Positions 7,671 through 16,802 of a DNA stretch of 38,546 bases are shown one piece after another; the first letter of the stretch is position 1; the number at the start of each line of letters is the position of its first letter. The translations under genes and the position numbers were made by a program. This DNA comes from Myxococcales bacterium (GTDB lineage: Bacteria; Myxococcota_A; UBA9160; UBA4427), in contig DUCT01000008.1 of the NCBI GenBank assembly GCA_012959665.1, positions 10,777 through 49,322 of the forward strand, in the 5' to 3' direction. The notes beneath the pieces were generated by a model. That model worked only from the letters and a program-made list of their open reading frames with translations, had not been told where the DNA came from and ran no database searches.

Positions 7671-10600
7671 ATGGCGACGACCGGTAGAGCATCTGAGATG
7701 CCGGTCTGTCAGCACGAAGGGAACAAGGCCGACTTGCGCAGTGCTCGACTTTCAGAACCCGGCCCGCTTTCGCTGGGCCGATGGCCGCATGATGCAGGGC
7801 GTGGTTGGACTTTTCTCCTCCTGCTCATCAGCGTGTTGTTCCTTGGGCTGCCTGGATCCTCTGCTGCTGAAAAGAGGGAGCGTTCCGGCGAGACGAATCG
7901 AGGCAAGCGGGCTGACATTGCGCGTGACCATGTACGGCGCCATCACCTGAAGTTGGGCCTGGAATTTCAAGATGTCGAGGACATGGAGCGCCGAGATCAC
8001 GATTCGGAGCACAACTCGACAACCCATACGAATCTGCGACAGCGCGTGGGCGGAATCGTCATCAACGGCGCAAACATGGGCCTGGCCGTCGATCGAAATG
8101 GTGCGGTCTTCGGGCGCTGGAATGACTTCGTTCCTCGCGCTCGATTGAAAATCAATCGCCGTGAGCCCGACTTGAGCGTCCTCGAAGCCCTCGCTTCTGC
8201 GGCTCTTCAGCTTGGACTTCCAGTCCCCGAAAAAATTTCGATTCTGGCGCAAACCCCGGGACCCCAACTTAAAACCAATCTCAGCGGGGGGAATCTTTCC
8301 CGGAACTCGATTCCAGCGAAGCTCGTTTACCAACCGCTTTTGGACCGGACGGTATTGTCGAACTCACATCGCCGATCGACGAAACTGCGCCTGGCATGGG
8401 ACCTGGTCATTCGAACTCTAGACGGTCGCCACTGGTGGAATCTACAGATCGACGCCGAAAACGGGGACTTGCTCGGACGGGTCGACTGGATCTCACGGGA
8501 GACTTATCGCGCGTTTGCACCCGCCCCGATTCTCAGCCCCGATGACGGACCCCACGCCCTTGTTTCCCTGCCTAACATTATTGGATCCCCCCACCCCTCA
8601 CCCCAGGGCTGGCACGACTCCGACGGTTTGCCCGGTCCCGAGTATACGGACACAAGGGGCAACAACGTGCATGCCCAGGAAGACGCAGACAGCAACGACA
8701 CCGGGGGCTTCCGCCCGGACGGCGGGCCGGGACTGGTCTTTGACTTCCCCTTCGATTCGAATCTCGAGCCCTCTTCCTACCAGGCAGCCTCGGTGACCAA
8801 TCTTTTCTATTGGAACAATGTGGCTCACGATCTCTTCTACGTTTACGGATTCGATGAAGCGAGTGGGAATTTCCAACTCAATACCTACGGCCGAGGCGGC
8901 ATCGGAGGAGATCCTGTCGTTGCCGATGCCCAAGATGGCGGAGGGCTCAACAACGCCCAATTCGGTTCTCCACCCGATGGCTTCGCCGGCGTCATGGAGA
9001 TGTTTCTGTTCTCCGCCCCGGTTCGCCTCCAAATCCTATCCCCCCCATCCATAGCGGGATTCTACCAGGCATCGACAGCCGAATTTGGGCCGGCACCCCC
9101 TGATATCCCCCTGGAGGAGGATGTCGTTGAGGCACTGGATGCTGCAGACGGTTTGGGTCCCAGTACTTTGGACGGATGTTCCGCTTTCCTCAACGCGTCG
9201 AGCGTTCTCGGAAAAATCGCATTGATCGATCGGGGAGACTGCAATTTTACCAACAAGGTCGCCAACGCCCAGGCGGCTGGGGCGATTGGCGTGATCATAG
9301 TCAACAATGCGGGGGACTCTCTGCTCACAATGGGTGGCACCGATCCTTCGATCACGATTCCTTCTCTCTTCATCGGGCAAACCCACGGCGCAATGCTCCG
9401 CGCTGAACTGCCTTCGCTAAGAGCTTCCATCTCCGCGCTTCCCATGCGAGATGGAGCTTTTGACGCGGGAATCATCGTGCACGAATACGGGCATGGAGTC
9501 ACCAATCGACTGACCGGGGGAGCAGCCGAGGCCAGTTGCCTTTCCGCAACCCAGAGTGCATCCATGGGCGAGGGCTGGAGCGATTTCTTCAGCCTGTTCG
9601 TGGGGGCCGAACTAGGCGATATCGGCGCCGATCCCCGGGGCATGGGGACCTATTCCCTTGGCCAGCCAGAGAGCGGAAACGGGATCCGCAGCCAGCCCTA
9701 CAGCACGGACATGGCGGTCAATACAGCCACACTCGCAGATATCGAAACCGCTTTGGCACCCCACGGTACCGGTGAGGTCTGGGCTGCCAGCTTGTGGGAG
9801 GTCTATTGGCAGTTGGTCAACGCATACGGGTTCGATTCGGACATCTTCGCCGGATATACGGGATCGGGAGGAGGCAATCTCGCCCTGCAGTTGGTGATGG
9901 ATGGTCTCAAACTCCAGTCGTGCAACCCTACGTTCATCGAGGCCAGAGATGCCATCTTATCTGCAGAAGCCAATCTAACCAACGAGGCCAACCGTTGTCT
10001 TGTCTGGCGTGGCTTTGCCAAGAGAGGCCTGGGCGCGAACGCAAGCGTTTCTGAAAATCCAGCCAACGTGACTGCCACCGAGGACTTCACCCTGCCTATT
10101 GATTGTTCTGAATTCTGCGCCGATGGTGCAGTCGCTCTCAGCGAGGAATGCGATGACGAAAACCTCCTTGACCTGGACGGTTGCTCGAGCACATGTCGCA
10201 TCGAGGAATCCTACCTTTTTCAAGGGATTGCCCAGGGCGGCACGGTTGAATTCGTGGTGGATGGAGTAACGATTCCGATCGTAACCCTGGCCGGCGAGAC
10301 GCCTTCGGACGTGGCCCTCAAGATGGCCAATGCCATTGGCGCCGATATCACCCTCAACGGACTCGGCGTGCTCGCCCATGCGGTCGGTGACAGCGTTGTC
10401 GTTTCTGGGAATCTCACGTCAACTGTGATTACTGACCTCGGCCTGACATGTGGCGATGGACTCCTCGCTCCCATCGAACAATGTGACGACGCCAACCTGG
10501 TCGACTTGGACGGTTGCTCGAGCACGTGTCGCGTCGAAACTTCGTACGTCTTCCAGGGCGTCGCCCAGGGCGGAACCGTGGAATTCGTCGTGGAGGGCGA

Positions 10601-10898
10601 GATAATTACTATTTCCACAGTTGCCGGCGAAACGGCCGCGGATGTGGCCCTGAAGATGGCGGCCGCCATCGAATCGAATCTCATTCTCAACGCCCTGGGG
10701 GTTCTCGCCCAGGGAAGTGGCAATAGCATCATCGTCGCCGGAGCGATTTCGTCCACCACAATTTCCGATCCGGGCCTGGCGCCGCCATTGCCCTTCTCCG
10801 ACTGGCTTGGTCCCTTCACCGCTCTCTTGTTGCTAGTCTCGGGCACTTCATGGCTCATCCCATCCCAGCGCCGGCATAATGGCCTCCCCAACCCCTAA
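7671..10898 (+). CDS. Secreted M36 (fungalysin-type) metallopeptidase with PA domain and Cys-rich repeats
   Basis: A 1075-residue exported protease. The signal segment is at about residues 46-66 ([18 protein letters not shown]) after a long N-region; ATG at 7698 is an alternative start. A fungalysin/thermolysin-type propeptide covers about 80-250. The catalytic domain contains HEYGH (604-608, zinc ligands and catalytic Glu) and the third ligand Glu634 in [11 protein letters not shown] domain (about 490-600, [17 protein letters not shown]) is inserted just before the zinc motif. Two 111-residue repeats follow, each a DUF4215-like motif (ECDD...DGCSSTC) plus a ~75-residue β-rich module. The tail [10 protein letters not shown], then a hydrophobic stretch, then SQRRH, looks like a sorting or anchoring signal. 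It probably digests extracellular protein. Its 3' end overlaps the next gene by 20 bases. Confidence 0.92.
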   Translation: MATTGRASEMPVCQHEGNKADLRSARLSEPGPLSLGRWPHDAGRGWTFLLLLISVLFLGLPGSSAAEKRERSGETNRGKRADIARDHVRRHHLKLGLEFQDVEDMERRDHDSEHNSTTHTNLRQRVGGIVINGANMGLAVDRNGAVFGRWNDFVPRARLKINRREPDLSVLEALASAALQLGLPVPEKISILAQTPGPQLKTNLSGGNLSRNSIPAKLVYQPLLDRTVLSNSHRRSTKLRLAWDLVIRTLDGRHWWNLQIDAENGDLLGRVDWISRETYRAFAPAPILSPDDGPHALVSLPNIIGSPHPSPQGWHDSDGLPGPEYTDTRGNNVHAQEDADSNDTGGFRPDGGPGLVFDFPFDSNLEPSSYQAASVTNLFYWNNVAHDLFYVYGFDEASGNFQLNTYGRGGIGGDPVVADAQDGGGLNNAQFGSPPDGFAGVMEMFLFSAPVRLQILSPPSIAGFYQASTAEFGPAPPDIPLEEDVVEALDAADGLGPSTLDGCSAFLNASSVLGKIALIDRGDCNFTNKVANAQAAGAIGVIIVNNAGDSLLTMGGTDPSITIPSLFIGQTHGAMLRAELPSLRASISALPMRDGAFDAGIIVHEYGHGVTNRLTGGAAEASCLSATQSASMGEGWSDFFSLFVGAELGDIGADPRGMGTYSLGQPESGNGIRSQPYSTDMAVNTATLADIETALAPHGTGEVWAASLWEVYWQLVNAYGFDSDIFAGYTGSGGGNLALQLVMDGLKLQSCNPTFIEARDAILSAEANLTNEANRCLVWRGFAKRGLGANASVSENPANVTATEDFTLPIDCSEFCADGAVALSEECDDENLLDLDGCSSTCRIEESYLFQGIAQGGTVEFVVDGVTIPIVTLAGETPSDVALKMANAIGADITLNGLGVLAHAVGDSVVVSGNLTSTVITDLGLTCGDGLLAPIEQCDDANLVDLDGCSSTCRVETSYVFQGVAQGGTVEFVVEGEIITISTVAGETAADVALKMAAAIESNLILNALGVLAQGSGNSIIVAGAISSTTISDPGLAPPLPFSDWLGPFTALLLLVSGTSWLIPSQRRHNGLPNP
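10116..10781 (+). repeat. Two 333-bp in-frame repeats within the protease gene
   Basis: Copy 1 (10116-10448) and copy 2 (10449-10781) are exactly 333 bases (111 codons) apart. Each encodes a Cys-rich DUF4215-like motif followed by a module with FQG(I/V)[10 protein letters not shown] and [16 protein letters not shown] similarity is still visible (for example GACGGTTGCTCGAGCAC in both), pointing to an internal duplication. Confidence 0.85.
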
Positions 10899-13260
10899 CA
10901 ATATCTGCCAGCCATACGGGCGGAGTGTTGGGTCGAGGATCAGGCCGGCCCTGAGCTGGATACTCGCCCTCGCCGTGACTTGCGCAGGCCTCGTGTCTCA
11001 GGCCGACACCGCGTTGCAGTCTCCTCCTGGGACTCCCAACTTTTCCTCTGCGCTCCAGAAAAGCCTCGCCCAGGCCCTCGCCAACAAGGGACCCGCTTAC
11101 AAACCCCGGACCCGAAACCTAAATCCCGACGGATCGCCGATTTACTCCAATCGCCTCCTCCTTGAAGCAAGCCCCTACCTCCAGCAACACGCCCACAACC
11201 CCGTCAACTGGTATCCATGGGGTGATGCTGCATTCGAAGCCGCTCGGAAACGCGGAATCCCGGTACTTGTCAGCATCGGATACTCGACATGCCATTGGTG
11301 CCACGTCATGGAAGAAGAATCTTTTGACAACCCTGGGACGGCAAAATTTCTCAACGAAAACTTCGTGGCCATTAAAGTTGACCGGGAGGCGAGGCCCGAC
11401 ATAGACGCTGTCTACATGCAGGCGGTCCAGGCCATGGGGATCAATGGCGGGTGGCCTCTCAATGTATGGGTTACACCCGACCGTATTCCCTTTTATGGAG
11501 GAACCTATTTCCCTCCGACCAGCCAAAGGGGCCGGCCCAGCTTCACGCAGATTCTGACAAGCATTCATACGGAGTACCTCAAGGACCCCAAACGCTTTGA
11601 GACTCACGCGAAGACTCTCGCTCGGGAACTGGCAATTCAGCTCTCCGGGAAGGCTGGCGAAGCGAGTTTTTCGCCGAGCATTTCTGATCTCAAGAGCACC
11701 GTCCATCGTTACAACACAATCGCCGACGACGAGTGGGGAGGGTTGCAGCAGCGGGTCAAATTCCCGTCGAGTCTGCCGGTACCTCTTCTCCTGCGCTGGC
11801 ACCAACGCAGCGGCGACGAACGGACCCTGGCCGTCGCTTCGAAATCCCTCGAGGCGATGGCTTCGGGCGGAATCCACGACCACTTGGGCGGTGGATTCCA
11901 TCGCTACTCGACCGACGAGCGCTGGCTCGTTCCCCATTTCGAGAAGATGCTTTACGACCAGGCCCTTCTCGCCAATGCCTACCTTGAGGGATGGCAGAAA
12001 ACCGGAAACCCACGCTTCGCTGGGGTGAGCCGATCGATTCTCGATTACGTGCTGGGCGAACTTCAAGCACCCGGGGGAGCATTCTATTCGGCAACAGATG
12101 CAGACAGTGCGCGCCCCGATGGTGAAATGGAAGAGGGTTTCTTCTTTACTTGGACACCCGCCGAGGTGGACGCCATCGTGGGCCCCATTTTGGGGAGTCA
12201 GTTTCGGCACTGGTATGGCGTCAGCCCACTCGGCGACCTCGATGGCCGCAGCGTGCTGCGAACTTGGAAGACCCTTGGGGAATCAGCCAAACGGCTCGGA
12301 ATTTCTCCGGCTGCCCTGGAGGCCAACATCGAGACGGCTCGAGTCCAACTCCTGGAAGCTCGAAGCAGGCGAGCCCCTCCGCTCCGCGATGACAAGATCA
12401 TCGTGGAATGGAATGGCCTGATGATCTCGGCCCTCGCAAAGGCGGGCTTTGCACTGAACGAGGAGCGCTACATCACGGCGGCGCGCAATGCGGCGAAGTT
12501 CATTCTGGATCGCATGCGTGTCGAGGGCCGCCTCCAGCGAATTTGGCTGGACGGACAATCCGCCGGGCCGGCCTTTCTGGCCGACTACGCTTTTTTCATC
12601 GCAGGACTACTTGACCTCTACGAAGCCTCGGCCAACACCCGCTGGCTCGAAGAGATCACCTCTCTTCAAACCGTTCTCGATGCCCACTACGCCGACCCGT
12701 TGGGCGGCTACTACCGAACGGCCGATGACGCCGAGACCCTGCTGACACGCGAAAAACCTGTACGCGATGGCGCCGTCCCGTCGGGAAACTCGGTAGAGGC
12801 CTTGAACTTGCTGCGGCTGGGCGCTCTGACGAGCAACGAGGACTACCGAGCTCTTGGGCTCCAGAGCCTCTCTTCCCAGGGCGAAACGATTCGAAAAAAT
12901 GCGACAAGCGTTTCGGAACTCCTTGTAGCCCTGGACTTCGCACTCGATACGCCCAAGGAAATCATTCTGGTAAAAGGTCCGCAAGATGACTCGACGGCGC
13001 TCGTGGATGTACTTCGCACATCCTTCGTCCCCAATCGGGTCATTTCTATCGTGGACGAAGGCGCCGAGCGCGATGCCCATGCGAAGAGAGTCCCCCTGCT
13101 TCGGTACAAGACCGCCCAGGGGGGGCGAACGACGGCCTATGTCTGCCAGAATCAGGTCTGCAAGCTGCCCACAAGGGATCCAGAGGTCTTTGCGGCCCAA
13201 CTCAACGCCACTGCGCATAAAGTCTCCGCGGACGGGGAGGGAAATCGTACTCATGATTGA
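10879..13260 (+). CDS. SSP411/YyaL-family thioredoxin-domain protein (DUF255)
   Basis: A 793-residue protein with the strongly conserved N-terminal block [25 protein letters not shown] (from about residue 91). The thioredoxin-like motif CHWC is at 138-141, followed by MEEESF and the [13 protein letters not shown] segment. The rest is an (α/α)6-barrel-like region with [26 protein letters not shown], as in N-acyl-glucosamine 2-epimerase-related folds. Known relatives (bacterial YyaL, mammalian SPATA20) have no settled biochemical role; a redox or sugar-linked function is assumed. A hydrophobic segment at about 23-40 suggests export or membrane anchoring, unusual for the family. The ATG lies inside the end of the protease gene (20-base overlap) and the stop overlaps the next start, so translation is probably coupled on both sides. 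Confidence 0.92.
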   Translation: MASPTPNNICQPYGRSVGSRIRPALSWILALAVTCAGLVSQADTALQSPPGTPNFSSALQKSLAQALANKGPAYKPRTRNLNPDGSPIYSNRLLLEASPYLQQHAHNPVNWYPWGDAAFEAARKRGIPVLVSIGYSTCHWCHVMEEESFDNPGTAKFLNENFVAIKVDREARPDIDAVYMQAVQAMGINGGWPLNVWVTPDRIPFYGGTYFPPTSQRGRPSFTQILTSIHTEYLKDPKRFETHAKTLARELAIQLSGKAGEASFSPSISDLKSTVHRYNTIADDEWGGLQQRVKFPSSLPVPLLLRWHQRSGDERTLAVASKSLEAMASGGIHDHLGGGFHRYSTDERWLVPHFEKMLYDQALLANAYLEGWQKTGNPRFAGVSRSILDYVLGELQAPGGAFYSATDADSARPDGEMEEGFFFTWTPAEVDAIVGPILGSQFRHWYGVSPLGDLDGRSVLRTWKTLGESAKRLGISPAALEANIETARVQLLEARSRRAPPLRDDKIIVEWNGLMISALAKAGFALNEERYITAARNAAKFILDRMRVEGRLQRIWLDGQSAGPAFLADYAFFIAGLLDLYEASANTRWLEEITSLQTVLDAHYADPLGGYYRTADDAETLLTREKPVRDGAVPSGNSVEALNLLRLGALTSNEDYRALGLQSLSSQGETIRKNATSVSELLVALDFALDTPKEIILVKGPQDDSTALVDVLRTSFVPNRVISIVDEGAERDAHAKRVPLLRYKTAQGGRTTAYVCQNQVCKLPTRDPEVFAAQLNATAHKVSADGEGNRTHD

Positions 13261-14305
13261 ATCGATCCTTCTTTTCTTGGCCTTGGCTTTTGCCTTGACT
13301 TTTCCGTTGGCCTTTGGTGCCTGGTTCTGGGAAAGTCGTAAACGAAAAACCCATGCGGTCGAGTCGGGGTTTCACGAGGAACTCGGGATTCCCTTTGAGC
13401 AGGATTTTGAGCTCTATCACAATGCGTTCTCCCTCTGTTCGAAGAAGGTTCGCGTCTGTCTCGCCGAACTCAACATCGATTACGCGAGCCACCCCATCGA
13501 CCTGATCGAAACCGGTTCCTACGAAAACCTCTCCCGGCATTTCCTGGCAGTGAACCCCGAAGGCACCGTTCCTGTGTTGGTGCATCGTGGACACCCCATC
13601 TACGAATCCCATGAACAAATTCGGTACGCGGCAAATCATGCCACCCGAGGTGCCGAGGCTCTGGTTCCCGAAGACCCGTCCCTGGTCGTTGAAATGCAGC
13701 TTTGGGTTGATCGTGCTTCCCTCACCGGAGACGACCCCATCGCGGGAATGGCCTCAAGTGCAGGCAACTGTATTCCGGGCCTGACCTTGCCACTCTTCAG
13801 TGCAATGATCCGTGACATTCCCCTGCACCGTATTCTTGTGGGTCTTCTTTTTCACAGACTACGGGTGCGGCCGGCCTTGTTCCTGACCATGAAGCTCGCC
13901 GGACTAAGTCGCCTGCGCCGCCTGAAACCGGCGGTTGCGATCGTCGAGCGTTCTATCCAACAAATGAACACCCACTTGGATGCGCTCGAGGCAAAGCTGG
14001 ACCAGGGCGACGGAGCCTGGATTCTAGGAGATTTCTTCAGCCTGGCGGATGTCAGCTGGGTTGTGATCTTTGACCGTATGCGTGAAGCCGACTGCACAGA
14101 CCTGTTCCTGGGTGGAGAACTGCATCCTCAGGTGACGGCCTATCGCGACCGCCTCTTCGCCCGCTCAAGCTATGCAAAAGGCATCTGGAATCACGAGCAC
14201 CCCGCCGTCCGCCAAGGTACTCAGCGACTCAGGGACGCCAAGGAGGCCAGCCCCCAACTGCGCGCCCTCTTGGCCGGCGAGTCTGTCCGACCCCAAGGCA
14301 ACTAA
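13253..14305 (+). CDS. Membrane-anchored glutathione S-transferase-like protein
   Basis: A 350-residue protein. The ATG at 13253 overlaps the TGA of the thioredoxin-domain gene (ATGATTGA), so the start is well supported; the frame upstream (to 12986) is a shadow. Residues 3-26 form one strong membrane segment ([22 protein letters not shown]), then basic residues. A GST N-terminal thioredoxin fold follows (about 51-130: [21 protein letters not shown], then [14 protein letters not shown] and the YESHEQI glutathione-site region). The α-helical C-terminal domain is longer than usual and ends near [20 protein letters not shown]. Soluble GSTs are about 200-230 residues, so this is an extended, anchored form. 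It may conjugate or reduce hydrophobic electrophiles at the membrane; substrate unknown. Confidence 0.85.
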   Translation: MIESILLFLALAFALTFPLAFGAWFWESRKRKTHAVESGFHEELGIPFEQDFELYHNAFSLCSKKVRVCLAELNIDYASHPIDLIETGSYENLSRHFLAVNPEGTVPVLVHRGHPIYESHEQIRYAANHATRGAEALVPEDPSLVVEMQLWVDRASLTGDDPIAGMASSAGNCIPGLTLPLFSAMIRDIPLHRILVGLLFHRLRVRPALFLTMKLAGLSRLRRLKPAVAIVERSIQQMNTHLDALEAKLDQGDGAWILGDFFSLADVSWVVIFDRMREADCTDLFLGGELHPQVTAYRDRLFARSSYAKGIWNHEHPAVRQGTQRLRDAKEASPQLRALLAGESVRPQGN

Positions 14306-14355
14306 GCGCGCCCTACCCCGCCACCTGGAACATACCCGGGCGACAATCGGCTAGA

Positions 14356-15087
14356 GTGCGCCGGGCCGTGCCCAGCGACCCTCTCACCGCAGTACTCGTC
14401 TTTAGCCTAGTCATACTGGGCGCCGCCCTTCAGGGTGCGGCGGGCTTTGGCATGGGCCTCATTGCAGCGCCTCCTCTCATGCTGATTGCGCCCGACTTGA
14501 TCCCAGGCCCGTTAATCGGTGCGGGGATCGTCCTGACAGGCGCCGTGGCCTACAGGGACCGCGCCTCCATAGACTACTCGGGCCTGGGCTACGCACTCGT
14601 GGGAAGAGCGCTGGGCACCGTCATGGCAGCCGTCTTTCTTGCCCTGGCCTCTCCTCGATCCTTCGATCTCGCCTTTGGCTTGCTCGTCGTTCTGGGGGTC
14701 AGCCTGAGCGCCGGTGGACTCCGGGTCCGCCTGAGCCCGAGGACAATAAGCTTCGCCGGCTTCCTGTCCGGCTTGATGGGCACTGTGTCCTCCATCGGTG
14801 GCCCCCCCATGGCCCTGCTCTATCAGCACTCAGGGGCAGCCAAACTTCGTGCCACCCTGGCCGGCTATTTTGTTCTCGGCGTCGGATTCTCCCTGCTCGC
14901 CCTCTTTTCCGTGGGTCTCTTTGGCTGGAACGAACTGAGGCTGGCCCTAATCCTTAGCCCCGCCATGCTGCTGGGCTTCTTACTCGCCAAGCCTCTTCAA
15001 TCGAGACTTCGGGAAACCATGATCCGCCCCATCGTTCTTGGGCTCTCCCTGGTATCGGCTGCATGGGTCATCTGGCGCGCACTCTGA
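14356..15087 (+). CDS. TauE/SafE-family membrane permease
   Basis: A 243-residue polytopic membrane protein with about seven to eight predicted membrane segments. The two half-repeat motifs of the family are visible: GAALQGAAGFGMGLIAAPPLML near the start and GFLSGLMGTVSSIGGPPMALLYQ in the middle. TauE/SafE proteins export or import small sulfur-containing or organic anions such as sulfite, sulfoacetate or related carboxylates. Which one applies here cannot be told. The start is GTG at 14356 with no clear Shine-Dalgarno sequence; a second GTG at 14368 is an alternative. It lies 50 bp after the GST-like gene and before a MAPEG gene, so a role linked to sulfur or thiol chemistry is tempting but unproven. 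Confidence 0.88.
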   Translation: MRRAVPSDPLTAVLVFSLVILGAALQGAAGFGMGLIAAPPLMLIAPDLIPGPLIGAGIVLTGAVAYRDRASIDYSGLGYALVGRALGTVMAAVFLALASPRSFDLAFGLLVVLGVSLSAGGLRVRLSPRTISFAGFLSGLMGTVSSIGGPPMALLYQHSGAAKLRATLAGYFVLGVGFSLLALFSVGLFGWNELRLALILSPAMLLGFLLAKPLQSRLRETMIRPIVLGLSLVSAAWVIWRAL

Positions 15088-15164
15088 TCCGCGCTTACCC
15101 TCAAGCCAACACGCGTACCCACCCCTGGTCACAAACAACTGCGCTTCATTTTGGAAAGGGAAAT

Positions 15165-15551
15165 ATGGACCCCGTTCTTCTGATCGTTGGACTCGCTCTG
15201 ATTCAATTCCTCGTTTTTGGGGCCCTCGCGGGCAAGGCCCGGGCAACCTATGGCGTCGAGGCACCTGCGGTCACGGGGCATCCAGGCTTCGAGCGGCGGT
15301 TCCGGGTGCAGCAGAACACTCTTGAGCAGTTGGTGATTTTCATTCCCTCGATCCTAATTTTCCAACTCTATTGGAGCCCCAACGTCGCAGCGGCACTGGG
15401 TGTTGTGTTCATTGTGGGGCGCCTGATCTACTACCGAGGCTACGTCGAAGAACCCGGGAAACGCTCCTTGGGATTCGGCATCGGCTTTCTTGCCCAGGTG
15501 ATACTCCTGCTGGGCGCGGTCTCGGGAGCCCTCTTGGCATTGCTCGGCTAG
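15165..15551 (+). CDS. MAPEG-family membrane protein
   Basis: A 128-residue protein with four hydrophobic helices. The MAPEG signature runs from GHPGFERRFRVQQNTLEQLVIFIPSI, with the conserved ERxxRxxxNxxE-like residues of glutathione-dependent eicosanoid/microsomal GST relatives, and a distal GRLIYYRGYVEEPGKRSLGF loop. Such proteins act as membrane trimers that bind glutathione and detoxify lipophilic electrophiles or peroxides. ATG 15165 is chosen because GGAAAGGG lies immediately upstream and the protein then starts directly with helix 1; the open frame continues upstream to 15063 without homology. The neighbours are the TauE-type permease (77 bp upstream) and the selenoprotein gene (155 bp downstream). 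Confidence 0.88.
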   Translation: MDPVLLIVGLALIQFLVFGALAGKARATYGVEAPAVTGHPGFERRFRVQQNTLEQLVIFIPSILIFQLYWSPNVAAALGVVFIVGRLIYYRGYVEEPGKRSLGFGIGFLAQVILLLGAVSGALLALLG

Positions 15552-15619
15552 CCAAATCCCTCATGGGCTCTCTCGTGAAGGCCCTCTTGAGGAATTCACC
15601 GACAGACCAACCCCATCCG

Positions 15620-15642
15620 AGCGCCTCGGCGCGCCGGGCGCT
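15620..15642. other. GC-rich inverted repeat before the selenoprotein gene
   Basis: AGCGCC (15620-15625) pairs with GGCGCT (15637-15642) around a loop that itself contains the palindrome CGGCGCGCCG. It lies in the 155-bp gap between the MAPEG gene and the selenoprotein gene. No T-run follows; it may be a weak terminator or chance GC-rich structure. Confidence 0.35.
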
Positions 15643-15706
15643 GTGGGTTAAGCTTGGCCCCGCGCCCAAAGGCTAGCTGGCGCTCGACCCCTCAAGGAGC
15701 AAAGTC

Positions 15707-16648
15707 GTGACCGAGGCCAAGCTCGCCGAACCCGTTGACTACATCGCCGAAACCCGCGCGACCTACGACTCCCTGGGCTACCCCCCCTACCAGTGGGTAA
15801 AGAGCGAGGGCCAGCCGCCGTGGACCCCGGTCCAAACTCGACTCGAGGAGGCTTCTGTCGCTTTGATCGCTTCCGGGGGCATCTATCAGCGCGGCCAGCA
15901 CGCTTTCCATTTCAAGGACGATGCCTCCTACCGGGTCATCGACACCTCGGTTTCCTGCGACGACCTGCGAGTCACCCACTTCGCCTACGACGTCAGCGAC
16001 GCCCGAACGGACCCCAATGTCGTGTTCCCCCTGGGCACCCTGCGAGCATTGGTGGCCGAAAACTCCCTGGGCGCCATCACCCCCCAAGCGTTCACGTTCA
16101 TGGGCGGCATCTATTCGGCCCGCAAAGTGCGCGATGAGTTGGCTCCGGCTCTGGTGCAGCGAGTCGCCGACCAGCGACCGGATATCGCCCTTCTCGTCCC
16201 CGTCTGACCTGTCTGTCATCAGTCGGTCGGACTGATTGCACGAGAACTCGAAGCCGCTGGGATTCCCACGCTCTGCATGACCAGCGCCCTATCGATCACG
16301 CGCTCGGTTGCGCCTCCCCGGGCTGCCTTCCTGGATTTCCCACTAGGCCATACTACGGGCAAAAAGAACCAACCCGAGGCCCAGAAGAGATTATTGAAAA
16401 ATGCCCTCGGGGCCTTCGACGAGTTGCAGCGCCCCGGCGAGATCAAGTTCTTGAACGAACGTTGGTCCGATGACGAGACATGGCGTGAAAAGCCCATGGC
16501 GAAAGCCGAAACCGGTTCCGGTGAGCCGAAGGGTGATTTCCGGACCCCTCGACTCGAAACGCCCCAATACCAGTACCCCGCCGACCAGACGGAAGCCGAG
16601 CACCAGCACCGGAACGGTGGTTGCGGGAGTTGCGTAGGCGCCGAGTAG
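15707..16648 (+). CDS. GrdB/PrdB-related selenoprotein with in-frame TGA (Sec167, UxxC motif)
   Basis: Read through TGA 16205-16207 as selenocysteine, this gives 313 residues. The first part (PVDYIAETRATYDSLGYPPYQWV, then YDVSDARTDPNVVFPLGTL) and the part after the TGA (PVCHQSVGLIARELEAAGIPT, then PRAAFLDFPLGHTTGKKN) match the two halves of one family. This is the 'glycine/sarcosine/betaine reductase selenoprotein B'-type proteins, where I recall CPVCHQ at this site. The redox pair is Sec167-Cys170, and a second pair, Cys306-Cys309 (GGCGSC), lies at the C-terminus. Both halves share one frame, and a SECIS-like hairpin follows the TGA. The start is GTG 15707 with AAGGAG seven bases upstream. 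Classical relatives are reductase subunits in anaerobic amino-acid fermentation; the role of this aerobic-type branch is unknown. A plain stop mutation is the alternative. Confidence 0.85.
16205..16207 (+). other. Predicted selenocysteine codon (TGA)
   Basis: In-frame TGA in the context LLVPV-TGA-PVCHQSVG. Relatives that I recall carry Cys here, giving CPVC. TGA for Cys/Sec at a redox CxxC position, followed by open, conserved sequence and a SECIS-like hairpin, is the usual sign of selenocysteine insertion. Confidence 0.85.
16214..16240 (+). promoter_or_regulatory. Putative bacterial SECIS element
   Basis: ATCAGTC (16218-16224) pairs perfectly with GACTGAT (16230-16236) around loop GGTCG (16225-16229). 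Below a C/T mismatch (16217/16237) the helix can extend by three more pairs (16214-16216 with 16238-16240, one a T-G wobble). The loop starts 17 nt after the TGA, within the range known for bacterial SECIS elements, and begins with GG. From memory, the E. coli fdhF SECIS exposes GGUC in its apical loop at almost the same distance. SelB would bind here to deliver Sec-tRNA. Confidence 0.75.
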
Positions 16649-16769
16649 CGCCATCCTCCCGGGGAAAACGAACCGGTCGGTGGTTCCCCAGTCGGACAAT
16701 TGCCCATCCGGGTGTACCCTAACCCGCGAACCGGCCTCCCCTTCCGGTGTCCCCTCCAGAGCCCCACCG

Positions 16770-16793
16770 AACTCAATGCGGAACTCAATGCGG
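16770..16793 (+). repeat. 12-bp tandem duplication next to a ribosome binding site
   Basis: AACTCAATGCGG occurs twice in a row (16770-16781, 16782-16793), immediately followed by AGAAGTCCA and the ATG at 16803. The second copy ends in GCGG, which joins AGAAG to form the purine-rich ribosome-binding stretch of the downstream gene. Probably a replication-slippage duplication. Confidence 0.8.
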
Positions 16794-16802
16794 AGAAGTC
16801 CA

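Noticed and set aside
11119-12210. Long minus-strand open frame (363 codons) opposite the thioredoxin-domain gene.
   Set aside because: It is antisense to a strongly conserved protein; its product has no recognisable motif. GC-rich codon use creates such shadows.
15707-16207. A complete 166-residue protein ending at TGA 16205-16207, with a separate small gene at 16277-16648.
   Set aside because: Both pieces are in the same frame, their sequences join into one known family, the TGA replaces a redox Cys, and a SECIS-like hairpin follows. One read-through gene explains all of this better.
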